Assembly (NCBI GenBank): GCA_002483135.1
Contig: DLHI01000035.1
Location: 308,448 to 372,447, forward strand
Source of the DNA: Hyphomonadaceae bacterium UBA7672
GTDB taxonomy: Bacteria; Pseudomonadota; Alphaproteobacteria; Caulobacterales; Hyphomonadaceae
DNA length: 64,000 nt
Direction of reading: 5' to 3'
Under the pieces are notes generated by a model. The model had not been told where the DNA came from and did not search any database. It saw only the letters and a list, made by a program, of their open reading frames with translations. The position numbers were made by a program, and so were the translations under genes. How positions within the stretch are numbered: position 1 is the first letter of the stretch; each line of letters begins with the position of its first letter. This document shows, one piece after another, positions 43,067-50,913 of the stretch.

Positions 43067-43869
43067 AACAGGGCCGCTTCGCCTGGATCGTTCCAGCGCT
43101 TTACATCCTCTTCCTGATGACGCCGATCTATTGGCTCGTGGCGATGAGCTTCAAGACGAACGTGGAGATCACCACGCGCTTCACGCTTTTCCCGGAAGCG
43201 TTCACGCTGGACAACTACACGAAGGTGTTCGGCGACGAGCGCTGGCGTTCGGTGTTCGCCAATTCGCTGATGTATGTTTCGCTCAACACGGTGATCTCGA
43301 TCCTTGTTGCGCTGCCGGCCGCGTATGCCTTCTCGCGTTATCGCTTCTTTGGCGACAAGCATCTCTTCTTCTGGCTGCTCACCAACCGCATGGCGCCGGT
43401 GGCGGTGTTCACGCTGCCTTTCTTTCAGCTCTATTCAGCCTTCGGCCTGTTCGACACGCACATCGCCGTCGCGCTGGCGCATTGCCTGTTCAACGTGCCG
43501 CTGGCGGTGTGGATTCTTGAAGGGTTCATGAGCGGGATACCCCGTGAAATTGATGAAACCGCCTACATCGACGGCCATTCCTTCCCCAGCTTCTTCGTGA
43601 AGATCTTCATGCCGCTGATCGCGAGCGGCATCGGTGTTGCGGCGTTCTTCTGCTTCATGTTCTCATGGGTGGAATATCTGATTGCCGATGCGCTTTCACG
43701 CAATGCAGTGGTGCCAATCACCACGCGATTGCAGGCACTGTCGCAGGCATCGGGGACTGACTGGGGCGTGTTGGCCGCCGCGGGCTCTCTGACCCTGATA
43801 CCGGGCGCGATCGTGATCTGGTTCGTGCGCAACTACATCGCCAAGGGGTTCGCGCTGGGGAGGGTGTGA
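43063..43869 (+). CDS. glpQ: ABC importer permease, MalG/GlpQ type
   Basis: This 268-residue protein is the second permease, with six helices, the N-terminal YILFLMTPIYWLVAMSFKT segment and the EAA loop GIPREIDETAYIDGHSFPSFFVKIFMPLI. In the rhizobial glycerol system the next genes would be a small DUF2160 protein and the binding protein; here those lie 6.7 kb away at 50584-52668. The stop is immediately followed by the TTG start of the MmcQ/YjbR gene, which suggests read-through transcription. Confidence 0.87.
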   Translation: MKQGRFAWIVPALYILFLMTPIYWLVAMSFKTNVEITTRFTLFPEAFTLDNYTKVFGDERWRSVFANSLMYVSLNTVISILVALPAAYAFSRYRFFGDKHLFFWLLTNRMAPVAVFTLPFFQLYSAFGLFDTHIAVALAHCLFNVPLAVWILEGFMSGIPREIDETAYIDGHSFPSFFVKIFMPLIASGIGVAAFFCFMFSWVEYLIADALSRNAVVPITTRLQALSQASGTDWGVLAAAGSLTLIPGAIVIWFVRNYIAKGFALGRV

Positions 43870-44217
43870 TTGGCCACGCTTACCGATGTCCGCCGCGTTG
43901 CGCTCGCCCTGCCGGGGGCGGTGGAGCTGAGCGATCATGGCGGCAACTGGTTCAATGTCGGCACGAAGACGTTCGTGGTCTTCGGCTTTCCGAGTGCGCG
44001 CTGGATCTTCAAGCTTCCCAAGCTGCGGCAGGAATTGCTGTTCGAGGCGCGGCCGGAGGTGTTCCAACCCTATCGGGCGGGCGCGATGCTGTGGAGCTAT
44101 GTCGACATCGCGCAGCTGACGCGGGCGGAGGTGGCAGACTATGTTACCGACGCGTGGTCGACAGTAGCGCCGAAAAAAGCAGTGAAGGAATTTCTGGCGG
44201 CGCGTGAAGGCGGCTAG
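43870..44217 (+). CDS. MmcQ/YjbR family protein
   Basis: The 115-residue protein matches the MmcQ/YjbR fold: VRRVALALPGAVELSDHGG at its N-terminus, FKLPKLRQELLFEARPEVFQPY and a C-terminal ADYVTDAWSTVAPKKAVKEF. The family has a double-wing DNA-binding-like fold and unclear function. The start is TTG at 43870, directly after the permease stop, so it may be translated by reinitiation. It is probably a passenger at the end of the first half of the importer operon. Confidence 0.8.
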   Translation: MATLTDVRRVALALPGAVELSDHGGNWFNVGTKTFVVFGFPSARWIFKLPKLRQELLFEARPEVFQPYRAGAMLWSYVDIAQLTRAEVADYVTDAWSTVAPKKAVKEFLAAREGG

Positions 44218-44297
44218 GGTGTCACCGGCCTGTAACAGGGTTGCGTCAAACACCGGCGTGTGCGCTGCGTACGATCAAGCGGCCGGAGGGATTGGCT

Positions 44298-45443
44298 ATG
44301 AAGCCGGGATTCATCTTGGGATCGGCAATCGCGGCGCTGGCTGTTGCAACGGCCTGCGTTGGAATGGATGCCGCGAAGGCGCGCGGTGATGGCCTGAGCG
44401 ACACTCTGCGGATCAACCAGATCCAGGTGATCGGCACGCACAACTCCTACAAGCTGCAGATACCCGACCCTGTCATGAAGATGATCGCGGAACGCAACGC
44501 CGATGCGGCGCTGACTCTGGACTATTTCCACCGGCCGATTGTCGAGCAGCTGGACGCCGGCGCGCGGCAGGTCGAGCTTGATCCCGTGTACGATCCCGAT
44601 GGCGCGTTCGGCGATCCGATGGCTGCACGCTTGCTGGCGGCGCAGGGGATTGTCGTGCCGGTCTCCGACAAGGCGGTTATGGCAAAGCCGGGCATCAAGG
44701 TGCTGCACCAGACCGATATCGACTACCGCTCAAGCTGCCTCACCTTCGTGGCGTGTCTGCAGCAAGTGAAGGCGTGGTCGGATGCGAACCGCGATCACAC
44801 GCCGATCCTTATCATGATCAACCCGAAGCACACGCCACTTTCGTGGGCCGGGGCGACTCCGGTAAAGCCGTTCGGCAAGGCCGCTTTCAACGAAATGGAA
44901 GCGGACATACTCTCGGTGTTTCCGCGCGAGCGGATCGTCACGCCAGACGAGGTTCGCGGCGCCCACGCAAGCCTGCGCGAAGGCGCTATGGCGGGTGGAT
45001 GGCCGCAGCTGGGCGCGTCACGAGGCAAGGTGATGTTTGTGATCGACGATGCGCCGCAGCGTTGGGCTGGGTATGCGGAAGGGCATCCTTCGCTGGCAGG
45101 TCGCGTGGCGTTTGTGAACGCGCACAATGCCCCGGATGCGCCTGAGGCTGCGATCTTCGTCAGCAATGAGCCGGTGGCGGATTTCGCGCTGATCCAGCAG
45201 CGCGTGTCGGCTGGGTTCATTGTGCGAACCCGGGCCGATGCCGACACGCGCGAGGCGCGCACAGGCGACACGTCCCGGCGCGATCAGGCTCTTGCATCTG
45301 GCGCTCAATACGTGACCACGGACTACATCTGGCCGGACCCGCGGTTTGGGACGGGATATACGGCGAGGCTACCCGGAGACGCGCCCGCAAGATGCAACCC
45401 CGTGAATGCGCCGGCTGGTTGCGCTACTGTTCCAGCGCCCTGA
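44298..45443 (+). CDS. Calcium-dependent PI-PLC-like phosphodiesterase, exported
   Basis: The 381-residue protein has a signal peptide (about 1-30) and a TIM-barrel phosphodiesterase domain of the PI-PLC C1 family: IGTHNSYK supplies the first catalytic histidine, RQVELDPVYDPDG the metal-binding acidic residues, and KVLHQTDIDYRS the second histidine. Family members cleave phosphoinositides or related phosphodiesters. Bacteria of this kind rarely make phosphoinositides, so an environmental lipid may be the substrate. ATG at 44298 follows GGAGGG. Its last 20 bases overlap the 3' end of the convergent glutaminase gene. Confidence 0.8.
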   Translation: MKPGFILGSAIAALAVATACVGMDAAKARGDGLSDTLRINQIQVIGTHNSYKLQIPDPVMKMIAERNADAALTLDYFHRPIVEQLDAGARQVELDPVYDPDGAFGDPMAARLLAAQGIVVPVSDKAVMAKPGIKVLHQTDIDYRSSCLTFVACLQQVKAWSDANRDHTPILIMINPKHTPLSWAGATPVKPFGKAAFNEMEADILSVFPRERIVTPDEVRGAHASLREGAMAGGWPQLGASRGKVMFVIDDAPQRWAGYAEGHPSLAGRVAFVNAHNAPDAPEAAIFVSNEPVADFALIQQRVSAGFIVRTRADADTREARTGDTSRRDQALASGAQYVTTDYIWPDPRFGTGYTARLPGDAPARCNPVNAPAGCATVPAP

Positions 45444-47283
45444 TCTCGCGGTTCACGGCGCGCAGGCGCTCGGACAGGTTGCGGGCGAGGTTGGCGTAGA
45501 TGACGCTGAGGCTGGACGGCCGGTGCTTCATCGCTTTCCGCAAAGCATCGACCGAAAAGACATGGCAGCGCGTCATCTGGTCCGCAACGACATCGGCTGA
45601 CCGTTTCCCGCCATCCAGCAGCGCCATCTCGCCTGTCGTCGCCCCGGGCCCCAGCGTTGCAATCCGGATTGAGCGGGCGCCGCCGTCGCCGGGCATGCCG
45701 AGCCGCACGCTCGCAGCGCCTGAGGCGAGAACGTAAAACTCCTGCGCGGCCTCGCCTTCCTTCAGGATGATGTCTCCAGCTTCGAACGACACTTCGCGCG
45801 CCACGCGGCTGATGATCCTGAGGTCCTGCCGGGAAAGTCCGGCGAACAGCTCCACGTCCTCGAGTTCGTGGCGCGGGTTGGGCGTGAACTTGCGTTGTGC
45901 CGCAAGAATCTCGTTCTCGGCGAACTCCAGCGCCGTGTCGCGATCCGCGAAGATGATACCGGGCCTTCCTTCGTCGAGAGTCGCGTGCAGATTGGCGAGC
46001 GTGCCCGTGGCCGCGAGGTGCGCGACCAGCAGGCGCTTGCCGCGGTTGGCTAGGTCATCGCGCAGGCGAACGAAGAGGGCGCAGGCTGCCTTGTCAGCCG
46101 TGGTAACCCTTCGCAGGTCAAGGATCACGAAATCCGCGTCGTCGGGAATGGCGCCGACCTCGCGGACGACACGCTCCGTCGAGCCGAAGAACAACGCGCC
46201 CTGTATCTCGACAAGGCGGATGGAGGCGCCATGAGCTGCGAGGATCGCCTGGTCCGCTGGGCCGCGCACGCGCTTGGAGCGCGCCTCGGCGCCTGTGAGG
46301 CGGCCGCGAATGGTCGTGCCGCTGCTGGGCGGGGTGCGGAAGACGTGAAGGCCGAATTCCTCTGCCATCTGCTTGCAGGCCGCGATTGCGCGGACGCTGT
46401 TGCCGACGCGATCGAGCGGCGGGGACCATGCGGCTATCCCGACCTGTCCTGGGATCACGGCGGCGATGCCTCCAGAGACGCCACTCTTTGCCGGAATGCC
46501 GACCTCGTATGACCACTGCCCGGCATAGTTGTACATGCCGCACGAGTTCATGACGGTCAGCACGTCGTGGACGTATTCGTTGGCGAGAGCGCGCTCGCCG
46601 GTCTGTGGGTGCACGCCGCCATTGGCCAGCGTGGCAGCCATCAGCGACAGGTCGCGGCAGGTGACCAGCACCGAACACTGGCTGAAATAGAGGTCGAGAA
46701 TCTCGCTGGTGTCGCCCTCCATCATCGCAGCCTGTTCCATCAGGGCAGCGATGGCGCGGTTGCGGTCGCCCGTCTCGCGTTCAGAGCGGAAGACCTCTTC
46801 GTCGATGTCCACGTCGTGGCCGACGAAGCGGGAGAAGAGCCCGCGCATGGCCTCACGCCGGGCCGCGTAGCCATTACCCTTCACAAGCGCGGAGACAGCA
46901 ATCGCGCCGGCGTTCACCATCGGGTTGTAGGGCCGGTTGTTGTCCTCATCGAGAACGGTTGAGTTGAACGCCTCGCCCGTCGGCTCGACGCCGACATGCT
47001 TGAGAACCTTCTCGCGGCCATGCTGCTCCAGGGCGAGGCCATAGAGGAAAGGCTTCGAGATCGACTGGATCGTGAAAGGCTGATCGGCATCGCCGGCAAC
47101 GTAGACATTGCCGTCGACCGTGGCGATTGCGATGGCGCAATGGGCCGGGTTGGCCTTGGCGAGTTCGGGAATGTAGGTCGCGATATCGCCGCCGGATATT
47201 CCCTTCACCTGCTCGTGCAGGCGTCTCAGATAGTCATTGATCGGGTTCCCCGCGTCCGGAGTCCCGCCGCCGTCACCCTGCAT
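45424..47283 (-). CDS. glsA: Glutaminase fused to STAS and cyclic-nucleotide-binding domains
   Basis: The 619-residue product has three parts. Residues about 15-320 are a serine-dependent glutaminase: Ser74 and Lys77 form the SxxK pair in QSISKPF, with NPMVNAGAIA, GGVHPQTGE and SGVSGGIAAVIPG following. About 345-450 is a STAS domain (RLVEIQGALFFGSTERV, DFVILDLRRV). About 485-600 is a CAP-type cyclic-nucleotide domain whose phosphate cassette GEMALLDGGKRSADV keeps the glutamate and arginine that hold cAMP or cGMP. Glutaminase frees ammonia from glutamine. The fusion suggests control by a cyclic nucleotide. The gene overlaps the cyclase gene by 11 bases; GTG at 47286 is an alternative start. 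Confidence 0.9.
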   Translation of the reverse strand: MQGDGGGTPDAGNPINDYLRRLHEQVKGISGGDIATYIPELAKANPAHCAIAIATVDGNVYVAGDADQPFTIQSISKPFLYGLALEQHGREKVLKHVGVEPTGEAFNSTVLDEDNNRPYNPMVNAGAIAVSALVKGNGYAARREAMRGLFSRFVGHDVDIDEEVFRSERETGDRNRAIAALMEQAAMMEGDTSEILDLYFSQCSVLVTCRDLSLMAATLANGGVHPQTGERALANEYVHDVLTVMNSCGMYNYAGQWSYEVGIPAKSGVSGGIAAVIPGQVGIAAWSPPLDRVGNSVRAIAACKQMAEEFGLHVFRTPPSSGTTIRGRLTGAEARSKRVRGPADQAILAAHGASIRLVEIQGALFFGSTERVVREVGAIPDDADFVILDLRRVTTADKAACALFVRLRDDLANRGKRLLVAHLAATGTLANLHATLDEGRPGIIFADRDTALEFAENEILAAQRKFTPNPRHELEDVELFAGLSRQDLRIISRVAREVSFEAGDIILKEGEAAQEFYVLASGAASVRLGMPGDGGARSIRIATLGPGATTGEMALLDGGKRSADVVADQMTRCHVFSVDALRKAMKHRPSSLSVIYANLARNLSERLRAVNREIRALEQ

Positions 47284-48805
47284 CACGTACGACCCTGAAA
47301 CCTATTCCTGGACTTCGCATGGTGGGAGCTGCGCGGCGCCGATTGGCTGAGCGCAGATTCTCCGCCTTGTCCTCGTATCCGCCGCCGCGATAGACGCGCA
47401 TCTTGCAGGCGGGATCGTCCACCGCGCTGCCGTCGACAGGCGCGCCGGCATAGCCAGCCGCATGGCAGTCCGCGACCCATTCCCAGACATTGCCGTGCAT
47501 GTCGAACAGGCCGAACGCATTGGCGATGTAGGAGCCGACAGGGTCGGTCTTGGCCGCGCCGAAGACGGCCTGCGCGCGCTTGATGGTATTGCCGAACGCA
47601 TAGCGTGTCGTCGTTCCCGCGCGCGCGGCGTATTCCCATTCGGCTTCGGTCGGCAGGCGATAACTGGTGCGTCCAGCCTTGCGATTGAGCCACGCAACAT
47701 AGGCCTGAGCATCATCCCAAGAAACCGCCATCACCGGACGGCGGCCACGGCCCCACGCCTGATCCTGTGGCGAGAAGCCGTTGCAGCCGCCATCGGCGAG
47801 GCATGCGTCCCACTCGGCGAAGGTGATCTCGTGCATTCCCATGGCGATGGGCTTGAGGGTCACTTCGCGTTGGGGGCCTTCGCTGGCGGAGCGTCCCGCT
47901 TCCTTGTCTGGCGACCCCATCATGAAGGCGCCGGCGGGCAGCACGATCAGTTCGGGACAGGCCTCGCAGTCGCGGAGGATCTGGCCGGGCTGTAGTCTTT
48001 CCTCCGGTGGTGGCGTGGCGGGCGTTGGTTCAGTGAGGATGGGTGCTTCAGGTCCGACAGGAGCCGGCGGAAGCGTGTTCGCGAGCGGCGCAGCGGCCAC
48101 GGGCGCGACCGGCGTTTCCACAACGGGCGCAGGTGCGGCGGCGACTTCAACCGCCTTCGGTTCGAGGAACGCAAGCCAGCCCTGCGTTTTGGCGTAGGTC
48201 ATCGCTGTAGGGGCGGCGAGCGTGCCGCCGACGGCGGCGCCAACAAGGGCGAGGCCCCAGGCGAGGCGGCCCATGGTGCGGAACACGCGCTGCTTGCGCG
48301 ACAGGATGGTGAACGTCGCGACGCGCTGGTTGATGTTCTCCAGCGGCTGGCGGCCTTTCGATTTGAACGCCGCCTGAGGGCTGGTGCGCGCCATCGAGCG
48401 GAATTCGCCGGACACCAGCGCCGAGTTGGGCGCGGCAAGCGACTGCAGCCGGGCGGCGACGTTGACGCCATGGCCAAGCAGGTCGTTGTTGGCGGCGACG
48501 ATCACATCGCCGACATGCGCGCCAACGCGGATTGCGGGCTCGCCCTTCGGCTTGCGATTGATCAACTCGTCGATGGCCGCCACGGCTTTTCCAGCGGACG
48601 CGAACTCCAGCATGAAGCCATCGCCCGCCGTGTTGAAGATCCGGCCGTCATTGCGGGCGACGATCTCTTCCACGCGCTTGCGCACGCCTGCGACCTTGTC
48701 GGCGGCAAGCTGCTGGTTCTTCTCGGACATGGTCGAGAAGCCGACAATGTCCAATGCAACGATCGACGCGAGCCTTACCGGCTGCGACTCTCCCTCGGTG
48801 GTCAT
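47273..48805 (-). CDS. Class III nucleotide cyclase fused to FGE/SUMF1-like domain
   Basis: The 510-residue protein begins with a class III cyclase domain (about 10-170): Asp19 in ALDIVGFS and Asp62 in TAGDGFM bind the metals, and HGVNVAARL supplies the transition-state Asn and Arg. The adenine-selecting lysine common in relatives (VKTTGDG) is Asn here (FNTAGDG), so cAMP versus cGMP is open. A membrane helix follows near 195-215, then a Pro/Ala-rich linker and a C-terminal FGE/SUMF1-like domain (VLPAGAFMMGSPDKEAG, YRLPTEAEWEYAARAG, DMHGNVWEWVADC). The copper-binding cysteine pair of active FGE is not visible in RGGGYEDKAENLRSANR. The next gene is the cNMP-binding glutaminase. Confidence 0.88.
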   Translation of the reverse strand: MTTEGESQPVRLASIVALDIVGFSTMSEKNQQLAADKVAGVRKRVEEIVARNDGRIFNTAGDGFMLEFASAGKAVAAIDELINRKPKGEPAIRVGAHVGDVIVAANNDLLGHGVNVAARLQSLAAPNSALVSGEFRSMARTSPQAAFKSKGRQPLENINQRVATFTILSRKQRVFRTMGRLAWGLALVGAAVGGTLAAPTAMTYAKTQGWLAFLEPKAVEVAAAPAPVVETPVAPVAAAPLANTLPPAPVGPEAPILTEPTPATPPPEERLQPGQILRDCEACPELIVLPAGAFMMGSPDKEAGRSASEGPQREVTLKPIAMGMHEITFAEWDACLADGGCNGFSPQDQAWGRGRRPVMAVSWDDAQAYVAWLNRKAGRTSYRLPTEAEWEYAARAGTTTRYAFGNTIKRAQAVFGAAKTDPVGSYIANAFGLFDMHGNVWEWVADCHAAGYAGAPVDGSAVDDPACKMRVYRGGGYEDKAENLRSANRRRAAPTMRSPGIGFRVVRDAG

Positions 48806-49128
48806 GTTCCGTCCCTGATCCCCGATTGCCGGCGCACCATGACTCCAAGCGCGCAAAAGCGTCAGGAGCTTTGGCAGGCCGGGCGCCAACCTGGCGGAAG
48901 GAACCCTCTCACGCTGCGGTTTTGACTAGCAAGTGCCCAATGTCGCGCCACATGGCCGGGGAGTAGCCGCCGGGGAAGGGGGGCACAGTCCTTTCGACTG
49001 GGGGACGACTCAGAACGTGTGGGCAATGCTGCAGTGCGCAATCAGGCGGAGCCCCTATAGTGTGAAGCGTTGCGGTCTGTGATAGTTGGGTTGAGCGCCA
49101 GACACGCGGCGTGATGGAAAAGCCGGCC
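48806..49128. other. Divergent intergenic region, 323 bases
   Basis: This stretch lies between the minus-strand cyclase gene and the plus-strand small genes, so it should hold both promoters. It includes a G-rich segment near 48955-49010 and a short CAGTC/GACTG stem at about 48984. I see no gene, strong terminator or recognisable operator in it. Confidence 0.45.
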
Positions 49129-49476
49129 ATGGCCGATACCAGCGTCAATACGACAGTTGAGGTGGGGGACCTCTACCTGATGGCGAACGTGCATCCACGG
49201 CGCAGCGGTCTGCCGTTTGTCGTCTACATTTCCGAACGGCAGGGGCAGCATGATGTCCGCGTGAAGGTCGCGGAAGGAACCCGGGCGCCGCCCTTCGTGG
49301 CTTCAGTAAGCGTGCGGCCGGAGGTGGAGGTCGTGGCTGGAAGCCTTTCCCCAGGCGACCTGGGGCTGGTGAAGCAGTGGATCGACCTGAACCGCGACGT
49401 GATCATAGGGTACTGGGACAGGACGATTGAAGACACGGCCGATGCGCTGGCGCAGCTGAAGCCTATCGTTTCCTGA
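49129..49476 (+). CDS. Conserved hypothetical protein, 115 residues
   Basis: I do not recognise a named family. The protein has a beta-rich N-terminal half with PFVVYISERQ and VRVKVAEGTR, and a C-terminal helix with VKQWIDLNRDVIIGYWDRTI and ALAQLKPI, a pattern seen in short uncharacterised bacterial proteins. It is soluble, with no signal peptide. ATG at 49129 is chosen over ATG 49114 and GTG 49111 because GGAAAA lies upstream. The next small gene begins 13 bases after its stop. Confidence 0.55.
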   Translation: MADTSVNTTVEVGDLYLMANVHPRRSGLPFVVYISERQGQHDVRVKVAEGTRAPPFVASVSVRPEVEVVAGSLSPGDLGLVKQWIDLNRDVIIGYWDRTIEDTADALAQLKPIVS

Positions 49477-49489
49477 CGTCGCGGCCCAA

Positions 49490-49765
49490 ATGGATAGAAC
49501 CGAAGAGCTAAGCGAGCAAAAGTCTTCCGGGCGATGGCTTCTGGCTGGGTGTTTGCTGCTGCTATCCATCCCGCTGCTTGGCGGCCCACTTCTGCTTCTT
49601 TCGACAGACATTCACGTGCTCGTCGAGGGTCTGCTTGGTCCCGATAGCGGTTCCATCATGATCATTGGCGCGATGCTACTCGCCCTTGCGGTGTTCGGAG
49701 CGGCCGTCTGGTGCCTGATCGTGGCGGCAGTGCTCTACGTTTCGTCGGAATCGCGACGCGGCTGA
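49490..49765 (+). CDS. Small two-helix membrane protein, 91 residues
   Basis: The product has a charged N-terminus (MDRTEELSEQKSSGR) and two hydrophobic segments, about residues 16-37 and 54-84. No family is recognised. It is one of four adjacent tiny membrane proteins before the DUF2160 subunit gene of the importer; 120 bases separate it from the next. A role with the importer is possible but not shown. Confidence 0.55.
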   Translation: MDRTEELSEQKSSGRWLLAGCLLLLSIPLLGGPLLLLSTDIHVLVEGLLGPDSGSIMIIGAMLLALAVFGAAVWCLIVAAVLYVSSESRRG

Positions 49766-49885
49766 GGCCCTGTAATTCCCTCACAAATCTGCTATCCTTC
49801 CCCGGTCAACGCCCCGAGACGGCACAAGAGGGCGGGCTGGCAGATACGAGTAGAAACGCAAAAACCAGAGCCAGGAGAAAAACAA

Positions 49886-50146
49886 ATGGCCAGATACGGT
49901 TACACCCCTCCCGAAGCCACCAATGCCCGCAAGGAAGCCCAGGGCCGCCAGATGACGCTCATCGGCGCCGTGCTTGTTGGCTTCGGCGGGATCGGAATCA
50001 TTCTTTCGACCGTGCTCAAGGCCGTGTGGCTGGGCATTCTTGGTGGGCCGATCGGCGCGCTGTCCTGGCTGGCGCTGCTGGTAGGCGCAGGCGTGTTCTG
50101 GTGGGGCTTCACCACCATTCGCGACGCGCGCGCGACGCGGCGGTGA
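49886..50146 (+). CDS. Small two-helix membrane protein, 86 residues
   Basis: A polar N-terminus with a basic stretch (ARKEAQGRQ) leads into two hydrophobic helices at about 24-44 and 56-76. A good ribosome binding site (CAGGAG) precedes the ATG. The segment GRQMTLIGAVLVGFG resembles GQRQFMIGAGLVMFG in the next gene, so the two may be diverged copies. The next gene starts four bases after its stop. Function unknown. Confidence 0.65.
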   Translation: MARYGYTPPEATNARKEAQGRQMTLIGAVLVGFGGIGIILSTVLKAVWLGILGGPIGALSWLALLVGAGVFWWGFTTIRDARATRR

Positions 50147-50150
50147 ACGC

Positions 50151-50390
50151 ATGACAGACGCCGCCGACGAGCAGGCTGAACGATTCAAGAAGGGCCAGCG
50201 CCAGTTCATGATTGGCGCGGGTCTCGTGATGTTCGGAATGATCTTCGGCGGCGGCCTCGCCATGGTGTTCTACTTCCTGGGCCAACGTACGCCCGGCATG
50301 TTCGCGGGGCTCGCCGGCGCGGCCGTGGTACTGGTGGGCATGTTCATCCAGGGCGCTGGCGCCAAGATGATCAAGAGCACCAAGCAATGA
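50151..50390 (+). CDS. Small two-helix membrane protein, 79 residues
   Basis: The protein has an acidic-basic N-terminus (TDAADEQAERFKKGQRQ), two membrane helices (about 20-43 and 50-70) and a short basic tail. It overlaps the next gene by ATGA and lies four bases after the previous one, so it belongs to a tightly packed operon. Resemblance at the first helix to the upstream gene hints at duplication. No family is recognised. Confidence 0.65.
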   Translation: MTDAADEQAERFKKGQRQFMIGAGLVMFGMIFGGGLAMVFYFLGQRTPGMFAGLAGAAVVLVGMFIQGAGAKMIKSTKQ

Positions 50391-50587
50391 CGGCACGTCA
50401 GCATTTGTGGCTGGGCTTTGTCCTGCTGGCTTTGACACCGCTTTTCGCTTTGGTGACCTGGTCATTGCCACTGCATCCCGTGACCGTGGTTGTCGTCACG
50501 GGTATTGTGGTTCTCGCGCTTGTGGCGACAGGCGTATCGGCTTTGGTTGCTGGTGTCGTGCAAACGGTGGTGAGGCGTCGCGCATGA
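50387..50587 (+). CDS. Small two-helix membrane protein, 66 residues
   Basis: This is almost entirely two membrane helices (about 8-27 and 31-58) with a short basic end (VVRRRA). Its ATG overlaps the upstream stop and its stop overlaps the start of the DUF2160 gene, both as ATGA. That double coupling is the main evidence that it is expressed. No family is recognised. Confidence 0.6.
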   Translation: MTARQHLWLGFVLLALTPLFALVTWSLPLHPVTVVVVTGIVVLALVATGVSALVAGVVQTVVRRRA

Positions 50588-50871
50588 CCTTTGCCTGGAT
50601 GGGATGGACGCTGCCCACCGCGCTGTTCTTCGGCGGGATTGCGCTGGCGCTGGTACTCCTTGGTTTCCTCGCGAAGCTTGCCCCCAACAACGAACCGCGC
50701 GTCGGTATGTTCGGCGTGGCGACACAGAGGGGAGACCGGTTCTTCCTGAGCCTACTGGGCGCTGCCTTCATTCACTTGGCCTGGATCGCGCTTGCGCCGA
50801 TGGAATGGCCGCTCTGGGCAGCTTCCGTAGCGGCGGTGGTTTACGCGGCGATCGTTTTCCGATTTGGTTGA
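50584..50871 (+). CDS. DUF2160 membrane protein of the glycerol-type ABC importer (GlpU-like)
   Basis: The 95-residue protein matches DUF2160: the MTFAWMGWTLPTALFF start, RGDRFFLSLLGAAFIHLAW in the middle and a third helix ending AAIVFRFG. In rhizobial glycerol importers a protein of this type (GlpU) sits between the permease genes and the binding-protein gene. Here it lies 42 bases before the binding-protein gene but 6.7 kb from the permeases. Its start overlaps the stop of a tiny membrane protein gene. Its biochemical role is not established. Confidence 0.82.
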   Translation: MTFAWMGWTLPTALFFGGIALALVLLGFLAKLAPNNEPRVGMFGVATQRGDRFFLSLLGAAFIHLAWIALAPMEWPLWAASVAAVVYAAIVFRFG

Positions 50872-50913
50872 ACCTCGACTCGGCGCCGTAGACGCGCCGG
50901 CAGGGAGGGTTTT

